Both the position numbers and the translations under genes were made by a program. A stretch of DNA of 64,000 bases from Incurvaria masculella (Eukaryota > Arthropoda > Insecta > Lepidoptera > Incurvariidae), in assembly GCA_946894095.1 (NCBI GenBank), contig OX335665.1, positions 9,744,001 through 9,808,000 of the forward strand. The letters run 5' to 3'. The notes below the pieces were generated by a model that did not search any database, had not been told where the DNA came from, and worked only from the letters and a program-made list of their open reading frames with translations. Numbering within the stretch: the first letter of the stretch is position 1; each line of letters begins with the position of its first letter. Positions 21,618 through 34,300 of the stretch are shown here, one piece after another.

Positions 21618-22638
21618 CTACGAAATGGAGTCGGACAGATCTATAGCATTTCTAGACGTCAAATTAATGGTGGGACCAGAAGGATCTCTGGCTCATTCTG
21701 TGTACAGGAAACCTACACACACGGACAGATATCTGCATGCTTCGTCACATCACCACCCTCGTCAATTAACGTCAGTTGTTACTTCACTTACGAATAGAGC
21801 ACACGCACTTTGTGACTCTGAACACTTAGAAAGTGAACTGACACATGTGCGGAAGGTATTGGCTCGAAATGGGTATAATGTGAGTGACAAGCCCACGCGA
21901 CGTCGGCGTGCACCCAGGGTAAGACAGCCAGAGGTAAACAGGATGCCGGCGTTTATGCCATACGTAAAAGGAGTGACGGATAAAATTGGAACAGTACTAA
22001 AAAAGTGCTCCATTAAGACTGTATTTACTCCGTTCTCCAAAATGGCTAAACACGTACGCTCACCCAAAGATTTTATTCCATTACAGACACCTGGCGTATA
22101 TAAGATTGATTGCAGTTGTGGAAGTTCGTACATTGGCCAAACCAAACGCACCATTTCCGAACGGGTCAAGGAACATATTACAGCTGTAAGAAATCGTCAG
22201 TTGGACAAATCAGCCATCGCCGAGCACATTATTGACACCGGAACAAACCATTGGATCGAGCTCCATGACCTAAAAATCCTCTCCACCGAGCGTCATTACT
22301 ATCCACGAATTGTACGGGAAGCTATTGAGATTAAAAAACTTAAAAATTTCAATAGGGAAGATGGATACAAATTATCTACGGCATGGAATCCGGTAATCAG
22401 TCAATTTAATCGCATAGAAAAAGTGGTTCGAGTGCTGTAAAACCTGTCGACGTGATCAGTGTTGTGTGTAGGGACATCCCTAGCAATGACTTAAATATAA
22501 ATGTGAGGGTAGTTGGAGAAACTGCACGAACTACTCGGTGGCGAAGGCGAGCTGCTTCAGTTCTCCCGTGACCACGATTGGATGCAACTCCTTTCGAAAC
22601 GTCGGGTTTAAGAAAGGTATTAAAAGTTATCTTTCTTC
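21546..22638 (+). mobile_element. Penelope-like element fragment, right arm of palindrome plus spacer
   Basis: This copy is about 145 bp longer at its 5' end than the left one, and the extra part continues the reverse transcriptase frame upstream ([17 protein letters not shown]). Its 3' end mirrors the left arm out to position 22638. The two copies meet head to head, an arrangement known for Penelope-like insertions. Confidence 0.85.
21607..22440 (+). pseudogene. Penelope-like ORF fragment with GIY-YIG nuclease, right copy
   Basis: The frame is 277 codons from the first ATG but is open upstream to about 21549. FLDVKL near residues 15-20 and [13 protein letters not shown] near 33-45 are the conserved thumb-side motifs of Penelope reverse transcriptases. 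The GIY-YIG nuclease covers about 160-235, with GVYKI at 163-167, SYIGQTKR at 174-181 and a downstream KEH and AEH. In intact elements this nuclease cuts the target. The YVDD palm is missing, so the copy cannot move by itself. A one-base loss relative to the left copy near 22412 creates an earlier stop. Confidence 0.85.
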
Positions 22639-23392
22639 TTTGTCGTCAACAACAACCATCATTAAAGACTTTTATGTTGCGACAACACTACATTGATTAC
22701 CTTCATGACCGTCCTGATGATGTCACCAATAATCGGGTTGCTTACCTGAAATAAGAAAAAGAACAGACTTGTCAATTGTGTGGGGAAATTGGCATAGCAG
22801 TGACATCACAATGGGGGCCCCTCGATATAGGCTCAATACCTAAATTTCTAGGAAAAACCGAAACCCTTCAAATATCAGTCAAAGATATGTTCGTCCGAAT
22901 GTAGCAGCCGTTTTCTTAAATGCGAAAGTAACTCTAACTGTCTGTTACATTTCACACTTAAACCGCTGAACCAATTTTGATGAAATTTGGTATAGTGTCA
23001 CGTAGTGAAACGAGACCTACATACTGTCGGATGAATCATTGCAAGAGCCCGGGACTGAGCCATGAACCTGGCACGATACAATCATTTTAGGTTTTTTTAT
23101 TTATGTCAATTTTGAAAGGAGATTTTGTTTTACGGAAAAAGTTCATGGATCAGTCCATACAATTTTTATAATTTCTACTTTTGCACATTAATAGAACCCC
23201 AGGAGGCACAAATGGTCTGGCCATTGGCCACACGTGCTCTAAATTGAATCCCCGGAAGGTATTTATTTTTCATCACCTTTATTATTACTTTTATTTGTGT
23301 GATACCTTCATCAACTGAACCTGCACCCTCTCAGAAACGAGGGGGTCCAGAATCAAAGGTTGGAGGTCTCACCAAGTGACCTACACAGGGTA
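22639..23392. other. Non-coding stretch
   Basis: 22970-23010 holds a phrase (CTGAACCAATTTTGATGAAA) resembling a common insect dispersed repeat. Nothing else is recognised. Confidence 0.4.
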
Positions 23393-23560
23393 GCTTGGAT
23401 AGAGCTTAGCCTGGATGGAGCCAAGCTTGGATACAGCGAAGCCTGGATGGAGCCAAGCCTGGATGGAGCGAAGCTTGGATAGAGAGAAACGCGGGTGGAG
23501 CCAAGCCTGGATAGAGCCGAACCCGGGTGGACCCAAGCCTGGGTGGAACCTGGAACCTGA
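23393..23560. repeat. 16-bp minisatellite
   Basis: About ten diverged copies of AGCCTGGATGGAGCCA are in tandem. Variants such as AACCCGGGTGGACCCA keep the 16-bp spacing. The period is not a multiple of three and no stop-free coding signal supports a gene. Confidence 0.8.
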
Positions 23561-24910
23561 GCCAACTTCGTCACTGTACGGAGATTCCAGCGGGTCCTCC
23601 ATCGGTTGGAGAAGAGCGCTGGCTCAGGACAGGAGTGGAGCCCACCCCTCAGGTTGCACCGTACTGCAGTCAGATCGCCAGAAGAGAATAAAAAACCCTT
23701 TTATCCCCGAAAACTGTGGTTTCCTTGTTGTCAGAACCGTTTCCCAAACTAAGTCCAGAAAATCACGAACTTCATCCGTGACAATAGACAGAGTCAGGAA
23801 CTACCTTTTGAGGCGAAAATTAAACTCAAAGGGAGTGAAAAGGGGGAAGAAAGTTTGTATGGAAACTCATACAACACAAAATGTTAGGTTCAGTCCGAAA
23901 GGACAATGACTCGAGCGGAGCTGGGTACCTACCTCAGCTAGTATAATATAATCATCAAAAAACTGCCAAATGAACGGTCAAACTTATTCCAATGCATGCA
24001 CGTGCAAAAAAACAATTTAACAAACAAATGAAAGATCTATCCTCCTTTGAGACGCAGGGAACACTTGGAATTGTAAAAAAATTACAGTTGATAAAAAGAA
24101 AGCATACAAAGCCTAAAAAGTATAATGCTCGGGACGGAAATTGTTCTAACTGAGACTTCGGGTACAGGATGCAAAAACTGCCAAAATTGTGCAGAATGCA
24201 GATGTATTCTGCACTCTTTGCCCGACTTTGCACAAATGCAATTCAGTAATTTTACGCCTTACCTACATTTGAATGTTATTGCATTAAGCATAAAATATAA
24301 GAAATACGAGGAAACTAAAATGTTTAGGTTTTTTTATTCAACGTACACAGCAAAAAACCTCAATACCAATATCTGTAAAAAACAGCGCTACAAACTAACC
24401 TTGGACACGTACCACGGTACATAGCAGCGTTTGATAGTATTGTCAACGGAAAGAAGATAAAGTTTGAAAATATAGCGAATGGTTGACGATAGAAAGATGA
24501 AAACATTTACAGATCATGTGGGAAGACCACAGGCCAGGTGGGACAACGACATCAAGTGCGTCGGCAGAAAGCAGTGGTTCCGTACTGCTGAGGGTCGGGA
24601 GGACTGGAGAAAAATTGGAGAGGCGTATGTCCAGCAGTGGAGGCCAACACGCTAACCGACTGACTGACTGAGTGAAAGATTGATCGAATACTTCGTAAAG
24701 GTCACATATGTAGAACCCGTAATTGTAGGGCATATATCAAAATATGTATTCGTGGAAGAATCCTCCTTTACCGTATGGAACGACAGTTTGTATGTATGTA
24801 GTTATGCTATAGGGCTGATGAAGTCGGTGACGGCTGAAGCCCCCGAGAAACAGCTAAAGTTAAAAAGTCAAACTCAATTTTGTAACGTTATTATTGAAGG
24901 CGACACGCAC
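23561..24910. other. Non-coding stretch, probably intron of the AHCYL-like gene
   Basis: On the minus strand this lies just downstream of the exon 1 donor. Small ORFs on either strand lack motifs. No second AHCYL exon was recognised by eye, so it must lie further left or outside the window. Confidence 0.4.
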
Positions 24911-25187
24911 CGGTGTAGGAGGCGGAGCTGTAGGAGTCTGCGGAGGAGGCCGAAAGCGAGCGACTCCGGTAGCGCGCCGCCTTCTTGAGCGCGCCCGCCT
25001 TCATGCGCTGCGGGGCAAAGCCACCCGCGGCGCCCGCCACCGCGCCCTCCGCCCCCGCCGCCGCGCCCGCCACCGCGCGCACCTGCCCCGGGTCCGTCAC
25101 CGGCGCGTCCGCCGCCCCGCCCGAGCCCCGCGTCACGCTGTCCTTCCGCTTCACGCTCGGCTCGCCGGCGCCGCTCGCTTCCGACAT
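24911..25187 (-). CDS. First coding exon of an AHCYL/IRBIT-like gene
   Basis: The exon encodes 92 residues from ATG at 25187 and ends phase 1 at 24911, before a GTGCGT donor (24910-24905). The last part, RYRSRSLSASSADSYSSASYT, matches the Ser-rich regulatory segment of AHCYL1/2 (IRBIT), where SRSISQSSTDSYSS precedes the S-adenosylhomocysteine hydrolase-like domain. The split G at the donor would let the next exon continue with Asp, as in the family's YTDSSDDE. In animals these proteins bind IP3 receptors and other partners through this phosphorylated N-terminal region. The first 60 residues are Ala/Gly-rich and not conserved. Only this exon is in view, and the hydrolase-like body was not found. 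Confidence 0.72.
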
Positions 25188-27856
25188 TGGATATCCCTTT
25201 TTTTAAAGTATTAGTATAAGTATAGTATAGTATAGTAAACTATTTTGTGGATTATTTTTTGTAGGTAATTAGTATGTTTTTTTAAAGATTTTATCTTTTA
25301 GCCGTAATAAGGTATAAATGTTATTTTTATTTTGTATGATTAGTTTCTTCTACTTTTAATTTGAATTTATTCAGTAGGTAATAAAGTGTATCCGTTTTGC
25401 ATGAGTTACTATTCTATTTCTAGTCAAGCCATTGATTACTTACATACTTATTATATGGAACTGTACATGTAACAGTCAAATAAACAATTCTTGCTCAGAT
25501 TATTGAAAACTGCAATTTAGGGCTATTCCATGTGTTTTAATGAAAAACACTAGAATTTCACAAATGAAAAGCTTTTATCAATAATATTCTTGTAAAAATT
25601 AACACTTTTCATTAAAATCCTCTATATATTGAGGCGCTCGATACATTTTTTATGATAGTGGTTATAACTATTTATTCTAGCCGACCGTTAAAGCTTGTTT
25701 TAATTTGTGTTTTAATAATATAAAATTACACAATTTTTGGCAAAAACCTTGCAGCAACTACACAATATTCACTCTATTTAATTCTAAATGCACTCAAACA
25801 GCCTTCAAATGACGAATAATACAAAAAATCAATAAAAACAAGACAATTAATTTACAATGTCACATGGGATTGACATGAATAAACCTAATTTTGAAACAAG
25901 ATTTATGTACAAAACAAACGTCGATTAAACTGGATAAATTCATGAAGTTATTTAATTTTTTTCAGGGGTTTATATTTTAGTAAGCTTTTATAATATTGTT
26001 AACACAGCAGTATTGTTACCACTCAATTTAACACCGAGAATAACGTTTGCGTTTCGTTCACAAAATGCAAATAAACACTTTATATTGGGGACAATATAAG
26101 AACAGATTTTTTTTATTATCAAGAGTTAAAAAAATACAAGAGTCTGACAACGACTTAACGAGAAAAGCTTGCGAAAAGCACTGAAGAATTTTCACGAACG
26201 GTCGGCTCGGCGCGGTACGAGAAACGTCAAAAGGTACAGGTCTGCTCGTCTATATTGGCGCGACATCTCGCACGATCAATGAAAAAAAAGAAGTAGCATA
26301 GCCGACTGTTAAATCGAATCTGTAATGGAAGTAGCTGCAATAAAAAAGCTTACAGTTGTACAAAGTATCCAAGATTTTTTTTGGAACACCAGCAATTTTT
26401 TCATTAGTAGAAAACGAGGGTCGCATTCACATTAGCCTTGAAGTTACACGGCCTCATTTACATTGGTCGATCGATCTGTCGATACGCATTCGATGTGTGC
26501 GGCTCCCGTCCCCCGTGTGCGACCATGTGCGACGAAACATTGTAATGCGTGCAACAAAACTACCCGAATATGCAAGCATTTTTTGCGTACATCCTCAAAA
26601 TGATGTATCTAAGAAATTCCAGCTTGTTTGTATAATTGTAAATAATTAATTGTAAATTTGGCGTCGTTAGAGGAAAAGGGACAGACGTGACTCGTGGCTT
26701 TGTCACCTTTTTTTCAAACTTATTGTCATGACTTTAAGTACCGTTTTAGCTTGTTAGAATAATCGAATGTCACTCTATCTCTAGACAGAAGTAAAGTAAG
26801 TCAAAATCAAAATCAAATCTTTATTGCCGTTTTTTGCTTAGGTATATGTATTGGCTCACTCTTAAGAGGTACGTTAGTCAAACTAAAACTGCTTGGGTTG
26901 GCGTGCAATATGACATAGCATGTCAAATAAAATCATTTAAATTCGCATTAAAAATATAAAATAATCGAACGCATTGTAAAATAATTGAGTCAATACAATA
27001 TAATAGATTACATTTCTATTAAATTGTTTAGACAAATAAATTAACTGAACATAATATAATAACCATTGAAGACATTTAATGGGAATTATTCTTGACAAAA
27101 ACACAAGTTTCATAAAGTCTGTATGTATATTCGTGCCACCGTTTCATCGTATATTTTAAAATCCTGTCACTGGTAATATCGCCTGTACGACCCACCGCTA
27201 CTGGTAACCACAGAACATTTCCTGATGGTAACCCTTTAAAAAATGGACGCCCAATGAAATGTCAGACAGAACAGCCAATGTAGGATTTTGTAAAACACGG
27301 GTTATTTCGTGAATTCCGTGAGTTTCCTTCAATGTTTTTATTTATTGCCTAATTCACTATACCACTTTCAGATTCTCTGCTATTTCATTTAGTCCTACAG
27401 GTTGACACAACATTTAATAATATGGCTCCAAAGAACTGCATGTCGAATACGAAAACAAAAATATGCATTGCACGTGTCATCTTTTTGTTGTCCTTATTAT
27501 CTTAGCTTTGGAAGCTACCTCCTGTTTACTCGGGGTAATTGGTAATAATTGGTAACCTACAAAATGATTGTCCACTCGCCAAGCTATAACTTATAGCTAT
27601 ACCGGCATTCATTCAGTTGGAACTAATCGAAATAATCTTTAAATTATTCGAGAAATTGTTATACATCTTACTCAATTAACTCGAGAACTTACACACGGGC
27701 TTAGATAAACATTTATGACATTCGCTAAGTTGGCATATGCAGCAAATATCATAAGGAGTGATAGGTGAAAGTTTAGAAATGTCCATTGGAGCCATGGCGG
27801 AATAGAGCTTCGAATTCTTCTTTACAAACATCCATCTATCCAATCCTTCTTTTCAG
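25188..27856. other. AT-rich spacer between two divergent genes
   Basis: It separates the AHCYL-like exon (leftward) from the MIF4G-like gene (rightward), so upstream promoters and 5' UTR exons of both genes should lie here. No TATA box can be singled out. 26803-26830 (TCAAAATCAAAATCAAATC) looks like the start of a reversed retroelement tail. Confidence 0.45.
26803..27260 (-). mobile_element. Possible 3' UTR of a reversed non-LTR element
   Basis: The left edge, read on the minus strand, ends in GATTTGATTTTGATTTTGA, a tail type common in insect CR1-like elements. No coding part was recognised, so the right limit is approximate. Confidence 0.35.
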
Positions 27857-28340
27857 CGAGCATGTCTGCAGGGGGTCGCGGCCGGGGGTATCTGGGCCGC
27901 CATCACCTTCGAGACGAGCCGGTGCGTCCGGGGGACCCCACCACCCCCGCCTCCGTCGCCGGAGACAAGCCAACCCCCAGCGCGGACAGAGATAACAACT
28001 CCGGGGACAAGCCTTCCCACTCGCACTCGGGGGAGAGAGTTGCCCACGGAGGAGACAAGACTACCAAATCTGCAACGCCCCGCTCTGCTGACAAAGGCAG
28101 GGAGAAATCAACCCGCACTATTGACAAATCTGCAGTTTTAAACAAGGAGCAACCGTCTGCTGAGAGAAATCACTCCGGGGAGATGACGACACATGCGGGC
28201 GATAAGTCCACCCGTAGCGGGGACGCATCTGCCCGCTCGGGCGACCCATCCAACGCTTTGAGTGAGGAAGTGCAGTGTTTGGAGCCACCAAAAGATGTAC
28301 ATCATAGTGCTAGCATCGTTTTGGCCGATGCCAATAGCAG
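27857..28340 (+). CDS. MIF4G-like gene, exon 1 in view
   Basis: The exon follows a good acceptor (CCTTCTTTTCAG ending at 27856). The ATG at 27862 is five bases in. It encodes a hydrophilic region with repeats of GDK, SGD and SADK and ends phase 2 at AGCAG/GTGAAG. The region looks disordered. If an upstream coding exon exists, the frame is open through the five bases before ATG. Confidence 0.75.
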
Positions 28341-31300
28341 GTGAAGAACGCTTTCTTGTTCTATTTTTGTGTGTGTTACAGTTGTGTGTATGAGAGACAG
28401 GTGTTCAATACGAACATAAATATACACATTAATCTTAACGAACAAACATTTGCTGCATGGCAATATAATGACCATACGTCAGGACCGGCTGGCAAAATGC
28501 GCGCTCTTTTCCGATTCTGCCTGAGCGCCAATACAACGTGTAATGTTTATCTGCATTGAAATAAATAATTGACAGCACCAATAAGTGTTTTTATGTTCGC
28601 AACGAAAACCCAGCGACCTCAGTAAACCTTGAAGCAAACAACAGGATATGATCAAATGACACATGATCGACATTATGATATATACATAACATTACGCCGA
28701 TTCTCCAGATAAGACGGATTGAAATGTCTGCACCACCATCTGTCATTATTCTTTTGCCGTTCCTGCCTCTACTACTCCTGCCTCTACGACTCCCGCATAT
28801 TCGGTGCGGAACATTAAAGTAGTTGGTTTCTAATAGCACTGACTTTTACATGTTGAAGTCGAGTGAGAAGGTCTCCGTGCCTGTGCCTGGCCTGTTTCTT
28901 GGCCCTCGCTGTAGATCCTGACATCTTGGATTTCCTGCTGTGGCATGCTTCTTTAAGATGCATCCTTTCACATTTGGCCTTTATTTTCGGGTACTATTTG
29001 ACAACCTCGTTTGTGCCCCCTCTGCCGCGGTGTGTTGATCGGAACTGTCGGAACTATTGCTCTTGCTGTAGGAAGAGTTCAGGAGTGTTGGCGCTCGTCA
29101 CTTGCAGGTTGGTGGCGGAGGGTGCGGAGGAGGCGCGGCTCGGCGCCGACGACGCGGCGGCGCTCGCGGAGCTGATGCGCGTGGAGGAGCCCCACCGGCC
29201 GCTTGTCGCCATGGTGAGCACGGCCCTACTCCTCTCTTTATTTATTATTGTTGTTGGAATTGGATGACTAACACTTTTTTTATGTCACTGGACCTGGATG
29301 ACTAATACTACACATACTTAGATAAATAGTGGTAACCGAAACTAAAGACTAACGAAAAGTAGTACTTTGTTACGTAATTACGCAAGCAAACAGTAAAATA
29401 AAGAAACAAAGTTCTATCTACCAATCAATTAACATATTGAATGGACTACCGAATGAAATAAAGAGTGCAGATTCAACTAAGCTATTTATAAATCAACTTA
29501 AAGAGTTCCTGTTAGAAAATCCCTTCTACTCTCTCTGTGAATATTTTAAATATATTAAATAATGATAAATTAGAAGCTTAAATATAAGAAATAGTATTAT
29601 TTTTTAGTTATGCTTGTTGTATATAAAAATTAAATCGTCGGTGTATGTGATGTGTGTACCTATTTATAATGAAATGTTTCTATGCCTGCATGGTGATTAT
29701 TCTGAAACAATAAACAAACAAACAAACAATATTTTGGCACATTTTGTATGGACGAAATATCAAAGTAATGCAAAGTGACGTCAAAAGTACTACTTTTCTT
29801 AAGTCTTAGTTTCTGTTACGACTATTTATCTCAGCCCCACAGTCATGTCATTAGTCCAACAAACCACATTCCCTAAGGAATTAGGTGCCATTCCAAGACC
29901 TTCCCTTTATGAGCACGGCTACATTGATCTGAATGGATCTTTTAATTGCCGCTTTGACCATCTTTTCATCCTATGCAAAGGTAACAAGCAAGGTGGGCTT
30001 AACCGTACCACCTAAAAGGTGCTACAGTTTTAAAATAGAGAAAATCTTAAAACGACTACCCTCAATTTGCTTGAATAAAAAAAAATATTAACATGTTTCA
30101 GTTGGAGCAGTTCTCGCCAGGAGAGGACGGCATCGCGTTCAACCGCAAGCTGCGCGAGTTCGAGGCAACGCTCACGGCGCTCTGCTCCGACGACGCCCAG
30201 CTGCAGTCAGTATCCGTCCGCACCTTTGCCATGGGAAAGGACTCATTCTTTCACATGCCTAAGACATTCCACTCGCTCTTTCGAACAAGTGTAGTCACTT
30301 CTCTTACCCTACCACCAAACCTACCGTCACTACCAGCGAATATATTGAACACCTTAAACACCCAAAGGCCGACTGGAAGAAATCTTTTCGAGGGATTAAC
30401 CCACCTTTTTAGGGTTCCGTACCCAAAGGGTGAAAACGGAATCCTATTACTAAGCCTCCGCTGTCCATCCGTCCGTCCATCCGTCCGTCTGTTCGTCCAT
30501 CTGTCACAGAGCTGTATCTCATGAACTGTAATAGGTAGGCAGCTGAAATTTTCACAGAGTGTGTATTTATTTTGCCGCTATAACAATAAATAGGTAAAAT
30601 AAAAAAATAATAAAAATTAAAGGGGGGTCCCATACAAAAAACGTGATTTTTTGTGTAAAATCTTGTACGATAGTACGGAACCCTTCATGTGCAAGTCCGA
30701 CATGCACTTGGCTGGTTTTAAATGTTAAGTGCGGCATATGGCGTAATGTGCCCGACAACGGCCATGAGATTTCGAACGTTCAGGGGGGCTGCGAAACCCA
30801 CGCAGGCTGGCCAGGTGCTTCTTCGACCATATTTGGGGGACTTGTACATTGTTTACTGACCCTATAGATAAATAATCTCCAGGAACGGTAGTTCTTATTT
30901 TTGGAATGTTGGCTGTGAACTTTTTGTGCATTTTATCCCTTTTCGACGTTGAGCGAAGGTGGAAAGGGAACTGCTGGACAGCGTTCTGCAGCTCCGACGA
31001 GCATTCTCCCTGGTAGAGACAATAGAACACAGGAAGAGAACCTACATCTTATCAGAGGGTATCCAAATTCAGGGATTCTAGGAGCCAAGTGGGTACTCAG
31101 CTGAACCCTTCCACAAATGCAAATAATACTCTACGCAAGACCTTACTTATCTGCGCCAACTTCTCTACAATTACTGAAATATGGGTCTCCCATTTCAAGT
31201 CGTAGGTGATGTTCATTACCATGTCCTTTTGTGAATCCACTGGCTTGAGTTTGACATTGTTTAAAAAGTATGGTAATTTAGGATTTTTTCCCATGTGGAG

Positions 31301-34300
31301 CACAGTACATTTTTCAGCATTTAGGTTCAATAACCACTGTGAGGACCATTGCTGAACACTGTTTAGGTCCTCTAACAAGTCATGCACATTTGCATCCCTC
31401 TGTAGTTCGGAATCTATGTAAAAGTGTAGGTCCCCTTCCCCTGCTAGGTGGTAGGGTTTAAGCCCGTCCGGGTTGGTTAAAAAGATGTTCGAAGTGGCAA
31501 TGAAAAATTTTCCATTGTTTCCATCCAGTTCAATGTAGCCGTGCTCATAAAGAGAAGGTCCTGACATGGCACCTAATTCCTTCGGGAATGTAGTGTATTA
31601 GGATAATATCATAACGGTAGTTGTGTGGTATTAGCCATCCATGCCAGGTTGCATAAAAAAAAACCTTCGCCAGTGAGCACCCACTTGCCACGCATGCGTG
31701 GTTGAAGGCTCGAGGGATCAGCTAGCTAGAAGGCCCTCTCCGCTGTGCAGGCTGGCGTTCGCGTCGCTGCGCGGCGCGGCGCTGGGCAGCGCGGCGCTGG
31801 CGCGCAAGCTCGCGTCCGTGGGCGCCTCCTTCACGCGCCAGCAGCGCCAGAACGTGCTGCGGATGGCGCTGCTCAACGTCATGCAGAGCACCTTCGCCAG
31901 TGAGCACCCACGATTGATTGTTTTGCCTTCTGTGACACCCGTCCGCGCCCATCCACCTATATTTAGTATATAATAATAGTATGAAATTACTATTATTATA
32001 TTATTATTGATAGGCTAGCAGCTTTAAGCTGATGCGCCTATATCAAAACACTTTTTGAGTTGATACAATTTCGTATCAATAATGACGCGGGCTCTGTACG
32101 ATCTAATTCCAAGAGTGTGTGTACACCTAATAAAAGTAAATCACACGAAAAATCGGCCAAACCATTTCGCCTCCAATGTTATGTCTGACAGCCCCCCTCG
32201 CCAAACTTTAACTGGCGCTGCGAAGGTTGTATATGTTGGTAGGTCGGGCCACCTCGCAGACACAACTAGGTTGTCAATATGCGCATAACTGACAGTATCA
32301 GCCGGTGCACGGATGTTGCCAGTCGGCACAGGCGTTTAAAAGTGGAGACAGTTTCCAGCTTATATTTTGAATTGCTCGGTGCAGCAAAACCTGTTGCCCA
32401 ATTTTTCATTACATTAAATTATACTGCACCATGGGTTATGGTGACTGTGTTTATAATTGTTGATTTTACAATTCTAACAAATGTAACAAGCACGTTTGCC
32501 TAACATGGATACACGTGTGTGTTCTGTTTGGTATGTACCATTAATCTCCAGCCCCATTACCTATTTAAAGTATTTAATTATTTTGTGCATTTTTTTGTTC
32601 TTTATCTATTTGATTTCCATCACTGAAAATACTTGCGCTAATTTCGCCCATGCACATTTGCAGAACTAGACGTGCTGGAGCGAGCTTCACCACAGATTCT
32701 TACGAATGCCGCTACTCTCATGGGAGACTACTTTATGGGTAAATATTGCTGATTTCCCAAACTTCCCAAATACTCAAGACAACCAACTATTAAGAGCAAC
32801 AACATTCACGCAAAATAATTTGAGATTACAGAGCGACATTGAAGAAAATTCAACACTTTTTAATCTCTTCTCCCTCATGTGCATACTACATACAAAATAA
32901 CATTTTCACCCGAAATGAGATCATATTTTAAAAATAATAAAAAAAATGTTTGGCTTCTGAGGAATGTCGTGAACAAACATGTTTCTGTTTATTTTCCAAA
33001 TGCTTATTAGCTGTCGTTCAGCTATGCGGCTTGCAGGCTAGCGGTCTAACAGCTGCCATTATTATGGACACCCTTTTTTCCACACTAAATACAGCCAAGT
33101 ATGGTCCACGTTCATAGTGTGTATTGCCCTCTGTTATTCCTAATTTCCTAAAGTTAAAGCAATTAACTATGGTTTTATTGTGCAGAGGCACGCCTCGGCA
33201 ATGGCAGCAAGGTGCAGCTGCTGTGTGCTCCGCTTCTTCAGTACCTGCGCTCGCTGCTCGCCTGCGCCGACCGCCGCGCGCACCGGGCGCTCGCCACACA
33301 GGTATCTACTGCTGCAGTACCTGCGCTCGCTGCTCGCCTGCGCCGACCGCCGCGCGCACCGGGCGCTCGCCACACAGGTATCTACTGCTGCAGTACCTGC
33401 GCTCGCTGCTCGCCTGCGCCGACCGCCGCGCGCACCGGGCGCTCGACACACAGGTGTCTACTGCTGCAGTACCTGCGCTCGCTGCTCGCCTGCGCCGACC
33501 GCCGCGCGCACCGGGCGCTCGACACACAGGTGTCTACTGCTGCAGTACCTGCGCTCGCTGCTCGCCTGCGCCGACCGCCGCGCGCACCGGGCGCTCGCCA
33601 CACAGGTATCTACTGCTGCAGTACCTGCGCTCTCTGCTCGCCTGCGCCGACCGCCGCGCGCACCGGGCGCCGCGCGCACCGGGCGCTCGCCACACAGGTA
33701 TCTACTGCTGCAGTACCTGCGCTCGCTGCTCGCCTGCGCCGACCGCCGCGCGCACCGGGCGCTCGACACACAGGTGTCTACTGCTGCAGTACCTGCGCTC
33801 GCTGCTCGCCTGCGCCGACCGCCGCGCGCACCGGGCGCTCGACACACAGGTGTCTACTGCTGCAGTACCTGCGCTCGCTGCTCGCCTGCGCCGACCGCCG
33901 CGCGCACCGGGCGCTCGCCACACAGGTATCTACTGCTGCAGTACCTGCGCTCTCTGCTCGCCTGCGCCGACCGCCGCGCGCACCGGGCGCCGCGCGCACC
34001 GGGCGCTCGCCACACAGGTATCTACTGCTGCAGTACCTGCGCTCGCTGCTCGCCTGCGCCGACCGCCGCGCGCACCGGGCGCTCGACACACAGGTGTCTA
34101 CTGCTGCAGTACCTGCGCTCGCTGCTCGCCTACGCCGACCGCCGCGCGCACCGGGCGCTCGACACACAGGTGTCTACTGCTGCAGTACCTGCGCTCGCTG
34201 CTCGCCTGCGCCGACCGCCGCGCGCACCGGGCGCTCGCCACACAGGTATCTACTGCTGCAGTACCTGCGCTCTCTGCTCGCCTGCGCCGACCGCCGCGCG

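Noticed and set aside
23353..23909. ORFs of 73 and 164 codons across the 16-bp repeats
   Set aside because: They follow the minisatellite on both strands. The 16-bp period explains the repeated Trp/Ser/Gly pattern.
28860..29060. Possible minus-strand exon reading SNSSDSSDQHTAAEG
   Set aside because: An acceptor-like site precedes it, but the frame stops after about 25 codons and it lies inside intron 1 of the plus-strand gene without further support.
31097..31567. 156-codon minus-strand ORF in intron 3
   Set aside because: It is a chance fusion of antisense SINE sequence with a reverse transcriptase remnant, not a gene.
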